The position numbers and the translations under genes are program-made. DNA of 64,000 nt, from NCBI GenBank assembly GCA_027490215.1, contig JAIXYO010000017.1:1-64000 (forward strand), read 5' to 3'. Shown in pieces: positions 1 through 8,168 of the stretch. The notes beneath the pieces were generated by a model. That model was not told the DNA's origin and made no database searches. It was given only the letters and a program-made list of their open reading frames with translations. The stretch comes from Rubrivivax sp. GTDB taxonomy: Bacteria; Pseudomonadota; Gammaproteobacteria; Burkholderiales; Burkholderiaceae_C. Every line of letters starts with the position of its first letter. Positions within the stretch are counted from its first letter, which is position 1.

Positions 1-248
1 GCCACAGCGGCCAGCAAGAGGCTCTTCAGCGGTGCCGCCTGCGTGCCCGCCGCCAGTGAATCGATTGGCGCGAGCATGCGGTCAAGCGCGGGCGAGGCGC
101 GATCGCGCACTGCGTGCACCCCATCGGCCACGCTGCCAATGGCCGCATCGGCCGTGTGTCGGGTCGCATCGAGCAGTCGATCGGCAGCGGATGACGCCCG
201 ATCGACGACGTTCCCTGCGCCGTCGAGCTTGTTGGCCAGTGCGGTCAT
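1..248 (-). CDS. DUF883/ElaB-like small protein, N-terminal part
   Basis: The gene runs off the left edge, so only the first 82 residues are visible. They start at an ATG with an AAGGAA ribosome site just upstream. The visible part is Ala/Asp/Arg-rich and amphipathic, with repeated ADRLLDATRHTADAAI-like helical stretches, and ends in APLKSLLAAVA. In the DUF883 (ElaB/YqjD) family that position begins a C-terminal membrane anchor preceded by a coiled, soluble part. Those proteins are small inner-membrane proteins linked to stationary phase and ribosomes. The assignment rests on composition and the end motif, not on a conserved active site. A phasin-like protein is an alternative. Confidence 0.45.
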   Translation of the reverse strand, partial: MTALANKLDGAGNVVDRASSAADRLLDATRHTADAAIGSVADGVHAVRDRASPALDRMLAPIDSLAAGTQAAPLKSLLLAAV

Positions 249-564
249 GTGATTCCTTGAAGAAGCGCGGTCAACCACCGCCTCTCGATGGTCTGGTGGA
301 TGTCAGCGAGCCTGCGTCGGCAAGCGCCCTGACGTGCTGTAGGCAAAAAGGCATTGCTGGCCGGGCGCGGCCATGGAAGCATGCAGCGCACGACGAACCC
401 GGTTCGCTTCCGGTGGAACCCTACGAAGGCCAGGTTCCTGCGGCCGTCCCCCACGACTCGGCGCAGGAACGCATGCAGCATGCCGCGTCATGGCCGATGA
501 TCGGCAGTCGGCTGTACCGTGACCGCCGGCCGGTACCTCAGTCACCTCCACACTTCTCGGCCAC
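249..564. other. intergenic gap with no recognised gene
   Basis: About 316 bases separate the leftward small protein from the rightward YihY gene. Reading frames here are random GC-rich openings without family features or ribosome sites. It presumably holds the two divergent promoters, but no clear -35/-10 pair was recognised. Confidence 0.4.
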
Positions 565-1368
565 GTGTTCAGCCTGACTCTCACGATCCGTCGCGCCCGG
601 CAGGAGCGCTTGCTCCAGGTCGCAGGCAGTCTGACGTTCACGACACTGCTGTCCATCGTGCCGTTCCTTGCGGTGAGCTTTGCCCTGTTCACCAGGTTTC
701 CGATGTTCAGTCGCCTTGAGCCGGACTTTCTGAGCAACCTGCTTCCAGCAGACATCGCCCGCACCGTCATCAGGTATCTGAACCAGTTTTCCGCCAACGC
801 GAGCGAGCTCACCTGGATCGGCTTGCTGTCGCTCATGGTCACGGCCGTGGCGCTGCTGCTGACAGTCGAGAACGCCTTGAACCAGATCTGGAACGTCAAG
901 CGCTCGCGCCCGCTGCTCAGGCGTGTGGGCCTGTACTGCCTGCTCCTCCTCGTTGCGCCTCCGGTGCTGGGGGCCAGTCTGTGGGCCTCGTCCTATCTGC
1001 TCGGGCTGTCACTGGGTGTCTTGGGGCCGGTGCCAACCTCGGCAGCCTTCCTGCTGGGGCTGGGCCCGGCCGCGCTGAACTGGGCCGGCCTGACGGGCAT
1101 GTTCCGTTACCTGCCGAGCGCCAAGGTGCGCTGGCTTGAAGCGATGGTCGGAGGCTTGATTGCCAGCGTGGCGCTCGAACTGGGCAAGCATGGCTTTGCG
1201 ACGTATGTCCTCACGATTCCGACCTACAAGGCCGTCTATGGCGCGTTCGCCGTGCTTCCTGTCTTCTTGCTCTGGGTCTACTTCTCCTGGCTGGCCACGC
1301 TGACCGCAGGACTCATTGCCGCCAACATGGGTGCTGGCGCACGATCAAGATCCGGGCTGCGGCGCTGA
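565..1368 (+). CDS. YihY/virulence factor BrkB family membrane protein
   Basis: This is a 267-residue inner-membrane protein with about six hydrophobic segments (roughly residues 22-42, 84-103, 121-145, 155-178, 192-210, 225-254). Family hallmarks are the N-terminal SLTFTTLLSIVPFLAV stretch (22-37), the NQIWNVKRSRPLLRR block (106-120) and YKAVYGAFAVLPVFLLWVYF (221-240). YihY/BrkB proteins are widespread and their biochemical role is unsettled. They were once mis-called ribonuclease BN. The start is a GTG at 565, chosen because the family's conserved N-terminal segment begins soon after it. No good ribosome site is visible. It is slightly short compared with the usual 280-400 residues. Exonuclease III follows 70 bases downstream. 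Confidence 0.85.
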   Translation: MFSLTLTIRRARQERLLQVAGSLTFTTLLSIVPFLAVSFALFTRFPMFSRLEPDFLSNLLPADIARTVIRYLNQFSANASELTWIGLLSLMVTAVALLLTVENALNQIWNVKRSRPLLRRVGLYCLLLLVAPPVLGASLWASSYLLGLSLGVLGPVPTSAAFLLGLGPAALNWAGLTGMFRYLPSAKVRWLEAMVGGLIASVALELGKHGFATYVLTIPTYKAVYGAFAVLPVFLLWVYFSWLATLTAGLIAANMGAGARSRSGLRR

Positions 1369-1438
1369 CGTCAAGGCCCCGTGGGGCGCGAGGCACAATG
1401 CCGCTGCCTCGCCGCCCGGGCGACACATCGGGGATGCC

Positions 1439-2212
1439 TTGAAACTAGCCACCTGGAACGTCAACTCCCTCGCCGTGCGACTGCCTCAGGTGCTCGACTG
1501 GTTGTCCGTGCATCAACCCGATGCGCTGTGCCTGCAGGAAACCAAGCTCACCGATGACAAGTTTCCACATGCCGAGTTGTCAGCCATCGGTTACCAATCG
1601 CAGTGGTTCGGGCAGAAGACCTACAACGGCGTCGCGCTGCTGACGCGCGAGCCGGTGGACGCGGTGGTGAGGAACATCCCCGGTCATGCCGATGAGCAGG
1701 CCCGGGTGATCACCGCCACGCTGCGGGGCGTGCGCTTGATCGGTGCCTACATCCCGAATGGCCAGTCGCCAGAGAGCGAGAAGTTCCAGTACAAGATGGC
1801 GTGGCTGGCCGGGCTGCAGGCGTGGCTGCAACAGGAGTTGCAAGACCATCGCCATCTGGTGCTGGTGGGCGACTTCAACATCGCACCCGAAGATCGAGAT
1901 GTGTACGACCCGGTCGCTTGGGCCGGGCAGGTGCTGTGCACGCCGGAAGAACGCGTGCACTTCCAGCGCCTGCTTTCACTGGGCCTGCACGATGCCTTCC
2001 GGCTGTTCGAACAGGCGCCGAAAAGCTGGAGTTGGTGGGATTACCGCAACTTGGCGTTCCGCAAGAACCAGGGGCTGCGCATCGATCACATCCTGGTCAG
2101 TGATGCACTGAAATCACAGGTCACCGCGTGTGCCATCGACAAGCTGCCACGCAAGAACGAGCGGCCCAGCGATCACGCGCCGGTGTGGGTTGAACTGAAC
2201 GACCCGGCCTGA
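1439..2212 (+). CDS. xth: exodeoxyribonuclease III (AP endonuclease)
   Basis: This enzyme cleaves DNA at abasic sites and degrades duplex DNA from 3' ends in base-excision repair. The 257-residue product has the EEP (exonuclease/endonuclease/phosphatase) fold motifs: WNVNSL at 6-11, LQETKL with the metal-binding Glu34, the YIPNG segment, GDFNIAPEDRDV, and the C-terminal SDHAPV with the catalytic His. The start is taken as a TTG at 1439, because family members begin MK(L/I)x(T/S)WNVNS exactly there. The frame is open 41 codons further upstream but that part is not family-like. Length fits XthA (about 255-268 residues). Confidence 0.93.
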   Translation: MKLATWNVNSLAVRLPQVLDWLSVHQPDALCLQETKLTDDKFPHAELSAIGYQSQWFGQKTYNGVALLTREPVDAVVRNIPGHADEQARVITATLRGVRLIGAYIPNGQSPESEKFQYKMAWLAGLQAWLQQELQDHRHLVLVGDFNIAPEDRDVYDPVAWAGQVLCTPEERVHFQRLLSLGLHDAFRLFEQAPKSWSWWDYRNLAFRKNQGLRIDHILVSDALKSQVTACAIDKLPRKNERPSDHAPVWVELNDPA

Positions 2213-2223
2213 TCGAACGGCGA

Positions 2224-2240
2224 CGCAGAACGCGTCTGCG
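2224..2240. terminator. small hairpin between convergent xth and ntrC
   Basis: CGCAGA pairs with TCTGCG across a five-base loop, in the 34-base gap between the two converging stop codons. There is no T-run on either side, so it would be a weak or Rho-assisted terminator at best. Confidence 0.25.
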
Positions 2241-2246
2241 CTCCGC

Positions 2247-3797
2247 TCAATCGTCCAGCCCAAGCTCCTGGATCTTGCGGGTGATGGTGTTGCGGCCAAT
2301 GCCCAGCTTTTGCGCCGCCTCGATGCGGCGGCCACGGGTCATTTCGAGGGCGGTGTGAATGAGCTGCGCCTCGAACTTGCGCGTCAGGATGTCCCAGACC
2401 TGTGGCTCGCCTGACAGCAACAGGCTGCGGGACTCGCGCTCCAGATCAAGCAACCAGCGCGATGGCGATGCGTCCGTACCCGTCGGCGGCTCGGCATGAA
2501 CATCGAGCAGCGCCGCACGCGTCTCGTGTGTGGCATCGACCGCAGTGGCCACATCATGCGCACCTGGCGCCACCACAGCGGCCGAGGGCGCCGCCGACGC
2601 TGGCGTCACCAGGGCTGCGGCCGTGGCAGTGGCAGCCTGTGGCACGAGCGATTGAAGTTCCGGTGGCAAGTCCTTTGGCTCGATCGACTGAGCCGGTGCC
2701 ATCACCGTCAACCAGTGGCAGATGTTCTCCAGCTGGCGCACGTTGCCTGGAAACTCGAACTGCATCATTCTGGTCAGGGCGGCGTCGGTGATCCGTTTGG
2801 CCTCGACGCCCAGCTCCTTGGCGCTTTTCTGCAGGAAAAAACGGGCCAACGCAGGGACGTCCTCCTGGCGCTCGCGCAAGGCGGGCAAGCGCAAGCGGAT
2901 GACATTCAGTCGGTGAAACAGGTCTTCGCGGAAGATGCCCAGCTTGACCCGATCCTCGAGGTTCTGGTGGGTCGCAGCGATGACGCGCACATTGCTGCGC
3001 ATCGGGTTGTGGCCGCCGACCCGGTAGAACTGGCCGTCGCTGAGCACGCGAAGCAGCCTCGTTTGCAGATCGAAAGGCATGTCGCCGATTTCGTCGAGGA
3101 ACAGCGTGCCGCCATCGGCCTGCTCGAAGCGCCCGCGCCGCGTGGTCTGGGCGCCGGTGAAGGCACCCCGCTCGTGGCCAAACAACTCGGACTCCAGCAG
3201 GTCCTTCGGGATGGCTGCGGTGTTGATCGCCACGAACGGGCCACTGGCCCTCGGGCTGTGCTTGTGCAGCGCCTGCGCGACCAGTTCCTTGCCAGATCCC
3301 GACTCGCCGGTGATCAGCACGGTGACGATGCTTTGACTCAGGCGGCCGATCGCGCGGAAGACATCCTGCATGGCCGGGGCCTGGCCGAGCATTTCCGGCA
3401 TGTCGGACAGCCGTTCATCGCGCACCGCTTCGCGCATGCTTTCATCGAGCGCGCGGCGAATCAGTTCGACCGCTTTCGGCACGTCGAAAGGCTTGGGCAA
3501 GTATTCGAAAGCGCCGCCCTGGAAGGCGCTCACTGCGCTGTCAAGGTCGGAGTACGCGGTCATGATGATGACCTGCAGTTCCGGATGCTTCTGCTTGACC
3601 TTGGCCAACAGGTCGATGCCTGAACCACCCGGCATGCGGATGTCGGACACCAGCACCTGGGGCACATCGTCTTCCAACGCCAGCAGCACATCGCGCGGGT
3701 TGGTGAAGCTGCGGACCGCCAGGTCTTCGCGCGCCAGCGCTTTTTCAAGCACGAAGCGGATGGATTGGTCGTCGTCAACGATCCAGATGGGTTTCAT
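2247..3797 (-). CDS. glnG: nitrogen regulation response regulator NtrC
   Basis: This is the sigma-54 activator of the nitrogen-limitation response. The 516-residue protein has a receiver domain (1-120, phosphoacceptor Asp52 in VSDIRMPG), a AAA+ domain with Walker A GESGSGKE (164-171), the sigma-54-contacting loop GAFTGA (211-216) and Walker B LFLDE (232-236), and a C-terminal Fis-type helix-turn-helix ending in the TITRKIQELG region. It is longer than E. coli NtrC (469) because an Ala/Pro-rich linker of about 60 residues sits between the AAA+ and DNA-binding domains (around 390-455). NtrB lies 53 bases upstream in the same direction, so the two are probably co-transcribed. Confidence 0.95.
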   Translation of the reverse strand: MKPIWIVDDDQSIRFVLEKALAREDLAVRSFTNPRDVLLALEDDVPQVLVSDIRMPGGSGIDLLAKVKQKHPELQVIIMTAYSDLDSAVSAFQGGAFEYLPKPFDVPKAVELIRRALDESMREAVRDERLSDMPEMLGQAPAMQDVFRAIGRLSQSIVTVLITGESGSGKELVAQALHKHSPRASGPFVAINTAAIPKDLLESELFGHERGAFTGAQTTRRGRFEQADGGTLFLDEIGDMPFDLQTRLLRVLSDGQFYRVGGHNPMRSNVRVIAATHQNLEDRVKLGIFREDLFHRLNVIRLRLPALRERQEDVPALARFFLQKSAKELGVEAKRITDAALTRMMQFEFPGNVRQLENICHWLTVMAPAQSIEPKDLPPELQSLVPQAATATAAALVTPASAAPSAAVVAPGAHDVATAVDATHETRAALLDVHAEPPTGTDASPSRWLLDLERESRSLLLSGEPQVWDILTRKFEAQLIHTALEMTRGRRIEAAQKLGIGRNTITRKIQELGLDD

Positions 3798-3850
3798 TCA
3801 CTGCCTCTTCGATGGAATGCACCGACGCGCTGCGGTGCACATGAGAGAGC

Positions 3851-4927
3851 TCAGGGCAGCGGAATCACGATCTTGAACTTGGTTTTTCCGGGTTCGCTTT
3901 CGCACTCGATCGTTCCCTGGTGCTGCTGCACGAATGTCTGCGCGAGCGTCAATCCCAGCCCTGAGCCACCTTCCCGCCCTGAGACCAGCGGGTAGAAGAT
4001 GCGGTCGCGAATGGATTCCGCGATGCCTGGGCCGTTGTCCTGAATATGCAATTCCAGTGCCAATCGGTAGCGTTGTTTGCCCAGCGTGACCTGGCGAGCG
4101 ATGCGGGTTCGCAGAACGATCTGTGCATCACCGTTGGCGACCTGTTCGGCGAGCGCCTGCGCCGCGTTGTGGGCAATGTTCAGCACCGCCTGGATCAGCT
4201 GTTCGCGATCGCCCCGGAAATCAGGGATCGATGCATCGTAGTCGCGCTCGACCTGCAGGCCGCGCGGGAATTCAGCCAGGATCAGCGAACGTACGCGCTC
4301 GCAGACTTCGTGGATGTTCACGTCGCTCACGACAAGCGGGTTGCGGTGCGGGGCCAGCAGTCGGTCCACCAGCGCCTGCAGCCGGTCGGCTTCCTGAATG
4401 ATGACCTGGGTGTACTCCGTCAGAGCGCGCGACTCGACTTCCATCTCCAGCAGTTGCGCCGCGCCGCGGATCCCACCGAGCGGGTTCTTGATCTCGTGGG
4501 CCAGATTGCGGATCAATTCCTTGTTGGCGCGCGCCTGACCCAGCGCACGCTCCTCCCGATCCTGACGCGTCTGCTGCTCGATCTCGACCAGTTCAATGAG
4601 CACATCGGTCGAGCCATCAATCTGGTTGACGATCACATGCACCGGCAGCGGTTCGCCGGGCGCCAGCGCTGGCCGTCGCAACGCCGCCTCGAAGCGGCTC
4701 GACGAGAACTCGTTGCGCACCAGGGCTGCCACGGTGTCGCGGACGATCTGCGCATCGACGAACCAGTCGAACAAGGAATCGCGCAGCACGCTGCGGCTCG
4801 ACCAGCCCAGCACATGACCAAACGACGCATTGGCAAAGACGCAATGCCCGTTGGGTCGCACCACCGCCACCATGGTGGCCAGGTGGTCGAAGGCCGCGTA
4901 GGGTGAGGATGCGATGGCCATGCTCAT
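3851..4927 (-). CDS. glnL: nitrogen regulation sensor histidine kinase NtrB
   Basis: NtrB phosphorylates or dephosphorylates NtrC in response to PII. The protein (358 residues from the ATG at 4927) has a PAS domain at its start (AAFDHLATMVAVV onwards), a dimerisation/phosphoacceptor segment with NLAHEIKNPLGGIRGAAQLLEM (His at about residue 144), and an HATPase domain with N-box NIAHNAAQAL and G-boxes DNGPGI and GSGLGLT. The frame is open to a GTG at 4990, but that start would overlap the upstream gene. ATGs at 4927 or 4921 fit the family better, and neither has a strong ribosome site. It is a soluble kinase with no membrane segment. Confidence 0.93.
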   Translation of the reverse strand: MSMAIASSPYAAFDHLATMVAVVRPNGHCVFANASFGHVLGWSSRSVLRDSLFDWFVDAQIVRDTVAALVRNEFSSSRFEAALRRPALAPGEPLPVHVIVNQIDGSTDVLIELVEIEQQTRQDREERALGQARANKELIRNLAHEIKNPLGGIRGAAQLLEMEVESRALTEYTQVIIQEADRLQALVDRLLAPHRNPLVVSDVNIHEVCERVRSLILAEFPRGLQVERDYDASIPDFRGDREQLIQAVLNIAHNAAQALAEQVANGDAQIVLRTRIARQVTLGKQRYRLALELHIQDNGPGIAESIRDRIFYPLVSGREGGSGLGLTLAQTFVQQHQGTIECESEPGKTKFKIVIPLP

Positions 4928-4967
4928 GCGCAAGACGCTGGCGCCAGGATGCGTCGAAACACCGCGC

Positions 4968-5504
4968 TCATGGCACCTTGGCCAATTCACGTTTCAGCGC
5001 AGCGATGTCGTTCTCCTTGCGGGCGATACCGGCTTTCAGTTCAGCGACCCGGTCGATGTACTTTTGATAGTTGCGCTCGCCGCCTTGGCGATCCGGCTCG
5101 CCGTTGTTGTACTCGGCCTGCATCTCGGCGAGGCGTTGCTGCTCGCGCTGCAACTCGGCTTCGAGGATGCGGCGGGCATCGCTGTCACGTGCGCGCTGCT
5201 CCGTCGGGTCGATGCGGCTTTCGGGTGGGCGCGGGGCAGATGACGAGTTTGTCGCGCTGACACTGGCGCGCTTGGGCAGGGATATGACCGTGATCGGGTT
5301 GCCATCGAGCATCGTGCAACCCTTGGTTTTGGCTTCCTTGGCACTGATCGCATCGGTGTAAAGCACCGGATTGCCCGGGCACTTGTAGACCGGCGCATCT
5401 CCTTGGGCCAGAGCTTGTGGCAGGAACGCCTGAGTCGTCAGCAGCAGCCCGCTGGCGACCAGCGGCCGCCACCATCTGACCCGTGCCGTGTGCAAGAACC
5501 GCAT
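4968..5504 (-). CDS. DUF4124-like secreted protein with C-terminal coiled coil
   Basis: The product has 178 residues from the ATG at 5504, which has a GAGGG ribosome site upstream. A signal peptide (hydrophobic VASGLLLTTQAFLPQALAQ) is followed by a short domain of DUF4124 character, with YKCPGNPVLYTD and a second Cys about 17 residues on (KTKGC), suggesting one disulfide. The second half is a charged coiled coil rich in Glu, Arg and Gln (ARRILEAELQREQQRLAEMQ and onward to the C-terminus). It sits between glnA and ntrB. A similar small protein is often found there in Burkholderiales (recollection, not checked). Function is unknown. Its last codons lie about 40 bases before the NtrB start. Confidence 0.75.
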   Translation of the reverse strand: MRFLHTARVRWWRPLVASGLLLTTQAFLPQALAQGDAPVYKCPGNPVLYTDAISAKEAKTKGCTMLDGNPITVISLPKRASVSATNSSSAPRPPESRIDPTEQRARDSDARRILEAELQREQQRLAEMQAEYNNGEPDRQGGERNYQKYIDRVAELKAGIARKENDIAALKRELAKVP

Positions 5505-5610
5505 TGGATTGCCCTCGTGTCGACCATCAACTGCCTGGCGCACACGCCATGAGCGCGGCAGCCGGGTCATTCTGAGATTGTCGAGCACGAACGGAATTCC
5601 CCGTCCAACG

Positions 5611-5637
5611 AAAAAGGGACGGCTTTCGCCGTCCCTT
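5611..5637 (-). terminator. Rho-independent terminator of glnA
   Basis: A perfect ten-base-pair stem (AAGGGACGGC with GCCGTCCCTT) closes a four-base loop. Read on the minus strand it is followed at once by a run of five T. It begins 18 bases past the glnA stop codon and separates glnA from the ntrBC group. Confidence 0.9.
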
Positions 5638-5655
5638 CGTGCTGCATCACAGGCC

Positions 5656-7071
5656 TCAAAGGCTGTAGTACATGTCGAACTCGACCGGGTGGGTGGCCAT
5701 GCGGAAGCGGGTCACTTCGGTCATCTTCAGGTCGATGTAGGCGTCGATGTACGCATCGGTGAACACACCACCCTTGGTCAGGAAGGCACGGTCCTTGTCG
5801 AGGTACTCGAGCGCCTGATCGAGGCTGTGGCAGACCGTCGGCACCAGCTTGTCCTCTTCCGGCGGCAAGTGGTACAGGTCCTTCGTTGCGGCTTCGCCGG
5901 GGTGAATCTTGTTCTCGACACCGTCGAGGCCGGCCATCAGCAACGCAGCGAACCCGAGGTAAGGGTTCATCAGCGGATCAGGGAATCGAGCCTCGACACG
6001 ACGGCCCTTCGGATTGGCCACATACGGAATCCGGATTGATGCCGAGCGGTTTTTCGCCGAATAGGCCAGCTTGACCGGGGCTTCGAAGCCGGGCACCAGC
6101 CGCTTGTAGCTGTTGGTGCCAGGGTTGGTGATCGCGTTCAAGGCGCGCGCGTGCTTGATGATCCCGCCGATGTAGTACAGCGCAAAGTCCGACAGGCCAG
6201 CATAACCGTCGCCTGCGAACAGGTTCTTGCCATCCTTCCATACCGACTGGTGCACGTGGCAGCCGGAACCGTTGTCACCAACGATGGGCTTGGGCATGAA
6301 GGTCGCCGTCTTGCCGTAGCTGTGCGCCACGTTCTGGATGACGTACTTTTGCAGCTGAACCCAGTCAGCGCGCTGGAGCAGCGTGCTGAACTTGGTGCCG
6401 AGCTCCATCTGGCCGGCATTGGCCACTTCATGGTGATGCACTTCGACCGGAACGCCGAGGCCTTCAAGCACCAGACACATTTCCGAACGCATGTCCTGGA
6501 AGCTGTCGATCGGAGGCACCGGGAAGTAGCCGCCCTTGACGGAGGGCCGGTGTCCGGTGTTCCCGTGCTCGTATTCCTTGCCAGTGTTCCAGGCGGCTTC
6601 TTCCGAGTCGATCTTCGAGAAGCAGCCCGACATGTCGTTGCCCCAGCGCACGCTGTCGAACACGAAAAACTCGGGCTCAGGACCAAAGTAGGCGGTGTCG
6701 CCCAGGCCTGAGGCCTTCATGTAAGCCTCGGCGCGCTTGGCCAGCGAACGCGGGTCGCGCTCGTACGGCTTGCCGTCGGCGGGATCGATCACGTCGCAGG
6801 TCAGGATCAGGGTCGACTCTTCAAAGAACGGATCGATGTTCGCGGTGTTGGCGTCCGGCATCAGTTGCATGTCGGAGGCTTCGATGCCCTTCCACCCGGC
6901 GATCGACGAACCGTCGAAAGCGTGGCCTGATACGAACTTGTCTTCGTCGAAATGGGACACGGGCACGGTCACGTGCTGCTCTTTGCCGCGGGTGTCGGTG
7001 AAGCGGAAGTCAACAAACTTGACTTCGTTTTCTTTCACCATCTTCATCACGTCGGCGACGGTCTTGGCCAT
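5656..7071 (-). CDS. glnA: glutamine synthetase type I
   Basis: This enzyme converts glutamate, ammonia and ATP to glutamine, the main ammonia-assimilation step. The 471-residue protein matches the dodecameric type I enzyme. Features include the N-terminal beta-grasp domain, FDGSSIAGW (52-60), metal-site motifs [10 protein letters not shown] (130-139) and [15 protein letters not shown] (209-223), the ATP-site [16 protein letters not shown] (261-276), and the adenylylation Tyr400 in DLYHLPPEE. The adenylylation site implies control by GlnE. A strong AGGAG ribosome site precedes the ATG. A candidate sigma-54 promoter with NtrC-like sites lies upstream and a strong terminator downstream, so it is probably its own nitrogen-regulated transcript. 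Confidence 0.98.
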   Translation of the reverse strand: MAKTVADVMKMVKENEVKFVDFRFTDTRGKEQHVTVPVSHFDEDKFVSGHAFDGSSIAGWKGIEASDMQLMPDANTANIDPFFEESTLILTCDVIDPADGKPYERDPRSLAKRAEAYMKASGLGDTAYFGPEPEFFVFDSVRWGNDMSGCFSKIDSEEAAWNTGKEYEHGNTGHRPSVKGGYFPVPPIDSFQDMRSEMCLVLEGLGVPVEVHHHEVANAGQMELGTKFSTLLQRADWVQLQKYVIQNVAHSYGKTATFMPKPIVGDNGSGCHVHQSVWKDGKNLFAGDGYAGLSDFALYYIGGIIKHARALNAITNPGTNSYKRLVPGFEAPVKLAYSAKNRSASIRIPYVANPKGRRVEARFPDPLMNPYLGFAALLMAGLDGVENKIHPGEAATKDLYHLPPEEDKLVPTVCHSLDQALEYLDKDRAFLTKGGVFTDAYIDAYIDLKMTEVTRFRMATHPVEFDMYYSL

Positions 7072-7171
7072 CAGGAATCTCCTAGCGGGATGCTGTTTGG
7101 ATGTGTTGGGGGAAGGATGTGAACATTGGTGCGACGGCTGACAGCCACCTCAAAAATGCGCCCTGGAACAT

Positions 7172-7187
7172 AGCAGAAAACATGCCC
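7172..7187 (-). promoter_or_regulatory. candidate sigma-54 promoter of glnA
   Basis: On the minus strand the sequence reads GGGCATGTTTTCTGCT. It keeps the invariant GG and GC dinucleotides at the exact ten-base spacing and matches 9 of the 12 informative positions of TGGCACG-N4-TTGCW. The predicted start of transcription is near 7161, giving a leader of about 90 bases before glnA. sigma-54 control of glnA by NtrC is established in enteric bacteria. Confidence 0.6.
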
Positions 7188-7290
7188 GTGGCCGACGCCG
7201 CATTGCAGTCAAGCACCCCATTCGGCCGATATCGACGCACCAGACCGCGGCAGGGCCGCGATAGTTGAACTGGCTCGACCGCGTTGTTCG

Positions 7291-7330
7291 CGAATCAAAA
7301 TGGTGCGCTCAGATACCCTTCTTTGGTGCA
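7291..7330. promoter_or_regulatory. candidate NtrC-binding sites upstream of glnA
   Basis: Two stretches, 7291-7307 and 7314-7330, each resemble TGCACC-N5-GGTGCA with a strong right half (TGGTGC and TTGGTGCA) and a weak left half. Their centres are 23 bases apart and lie about 138 and 161 bases before the predicted glnA start, a usual enhancer distance. Further GCACC half-sites occur at 7213 and 7237. Each site is only about 11-12 matches of 17, so this is suggestive. Confidence 0.35.
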
Positions 7331-7342
7331 TTCCGCGATCAG

Positions 7343-8158
7343 TCATCGCACCAACTCAGGGCCTAGCCGAGCACCCTTCTCACGCAGACCTTGCAACAAC
7401 GCCGCATAAGCGGGCACCACCGCGGCAACGTCGCCCTTGACGCCCAACTCGATGTGCGCGCCCCACTCTGGGTGATCGACACTGGGCAGGCTGAACACCT
7501 TCACGCCGCGATGCTGAGCCTCGACGAATTCCATCAGGGGCGTCAGCGTGGCCTCCATCGCGCCCATGACGATGACGGACTGCTCACGCTGACCCCGAGC
7601 GCACTGCAGGTGCGCACAGTGCTCATCGAGCACCCATTCGATCATTGGCCAGGCCATGACCGGAAAACCCGGCACGAAATACACAGCGCCGGCCGGAGCA
7701 TCCGCGGAGCGCAGGAAGAATCCAGCAATCTTGTTGTACGGGTTCGGGATGATCCCGGCCCCCTGCGGGAACATCGCCATGTTCAGCCGATGCAGGTTGT
7801 CCGCGCGATCGGGCTCGAACGGCACGCCTTTCTCGGAGGCAACATCTTGCATGCGCTCGATGATGAGGTCGCGTGCGACCGGATGCAGTTCCAACGGCAC
7901 GTCCATCGCTCTTGCGGCGCATTGCCGAGTGTGATCGTCCGGCGTCGCCCCGATGCCGCCACAGGAAAACACGATGTCACCGCTGGCCAACGCGTCCTTC
8001 AGATCCGCGGTGATGCGCACCGGATCGTCGCCGACATAACGCACCCAGGCCAGCGACAGGCCGCGCGCAGCCAGCAGTTCGATCACCTTCGGCACGTGCT
8101 TGTCGGCGCGCTTGCCCGACAGGATTTCGTCGCCGATGATCAACAGTCCAAATGCCAT
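7343..8158 (-). CDS. CinA-like molybdopterin-binding domain protein
   Basis: The 271-residue protein begins with the MoCF/MoaB-like fold seen at the N-terminus of CinA (competence/damage-inducible protein A): LLIIGDEILSGKRAD (5-19) and CGGIGATPDDHTRQ (66-79), then PNPYNKIAGF and a VPGFP loop. It lacks the C-terminal nicotinamide-nucleotide amidase domain of full CinA, so it is the short stand-alone form common in Proteobacteria. The substrate is unknown. It lies ten bases downstream of the EI24-like gene in the same direction. The glnA control region follows its stop codon. Confidence 0.85.
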   Translation of the reverse strand: MAFGLLIIGDEILSGKRADKHVPKVIELLAARGLSLAWVRYVGDDPVRITADLKDALASGDIVFSCGGIGATPDDHTRQCAARAMDVPLELHPVARDLIIERMQDVASEKGVPFEPDRADNLHRLNMAMFPQGAGIIPNPYNKIAGFFLRSADAPAGAVYFVPGFPVMAWPMIEWVLDEHCAHLQCARGQREQSVIVMGAMEATLTPLMEFVEAQHRGVKVFSLPSVDHPEWGAHIELGVKGDVAAVVPAYAALLQGLREKGARLGPELVR

Positions 8159-8168
8159 CGCGTTGCAG

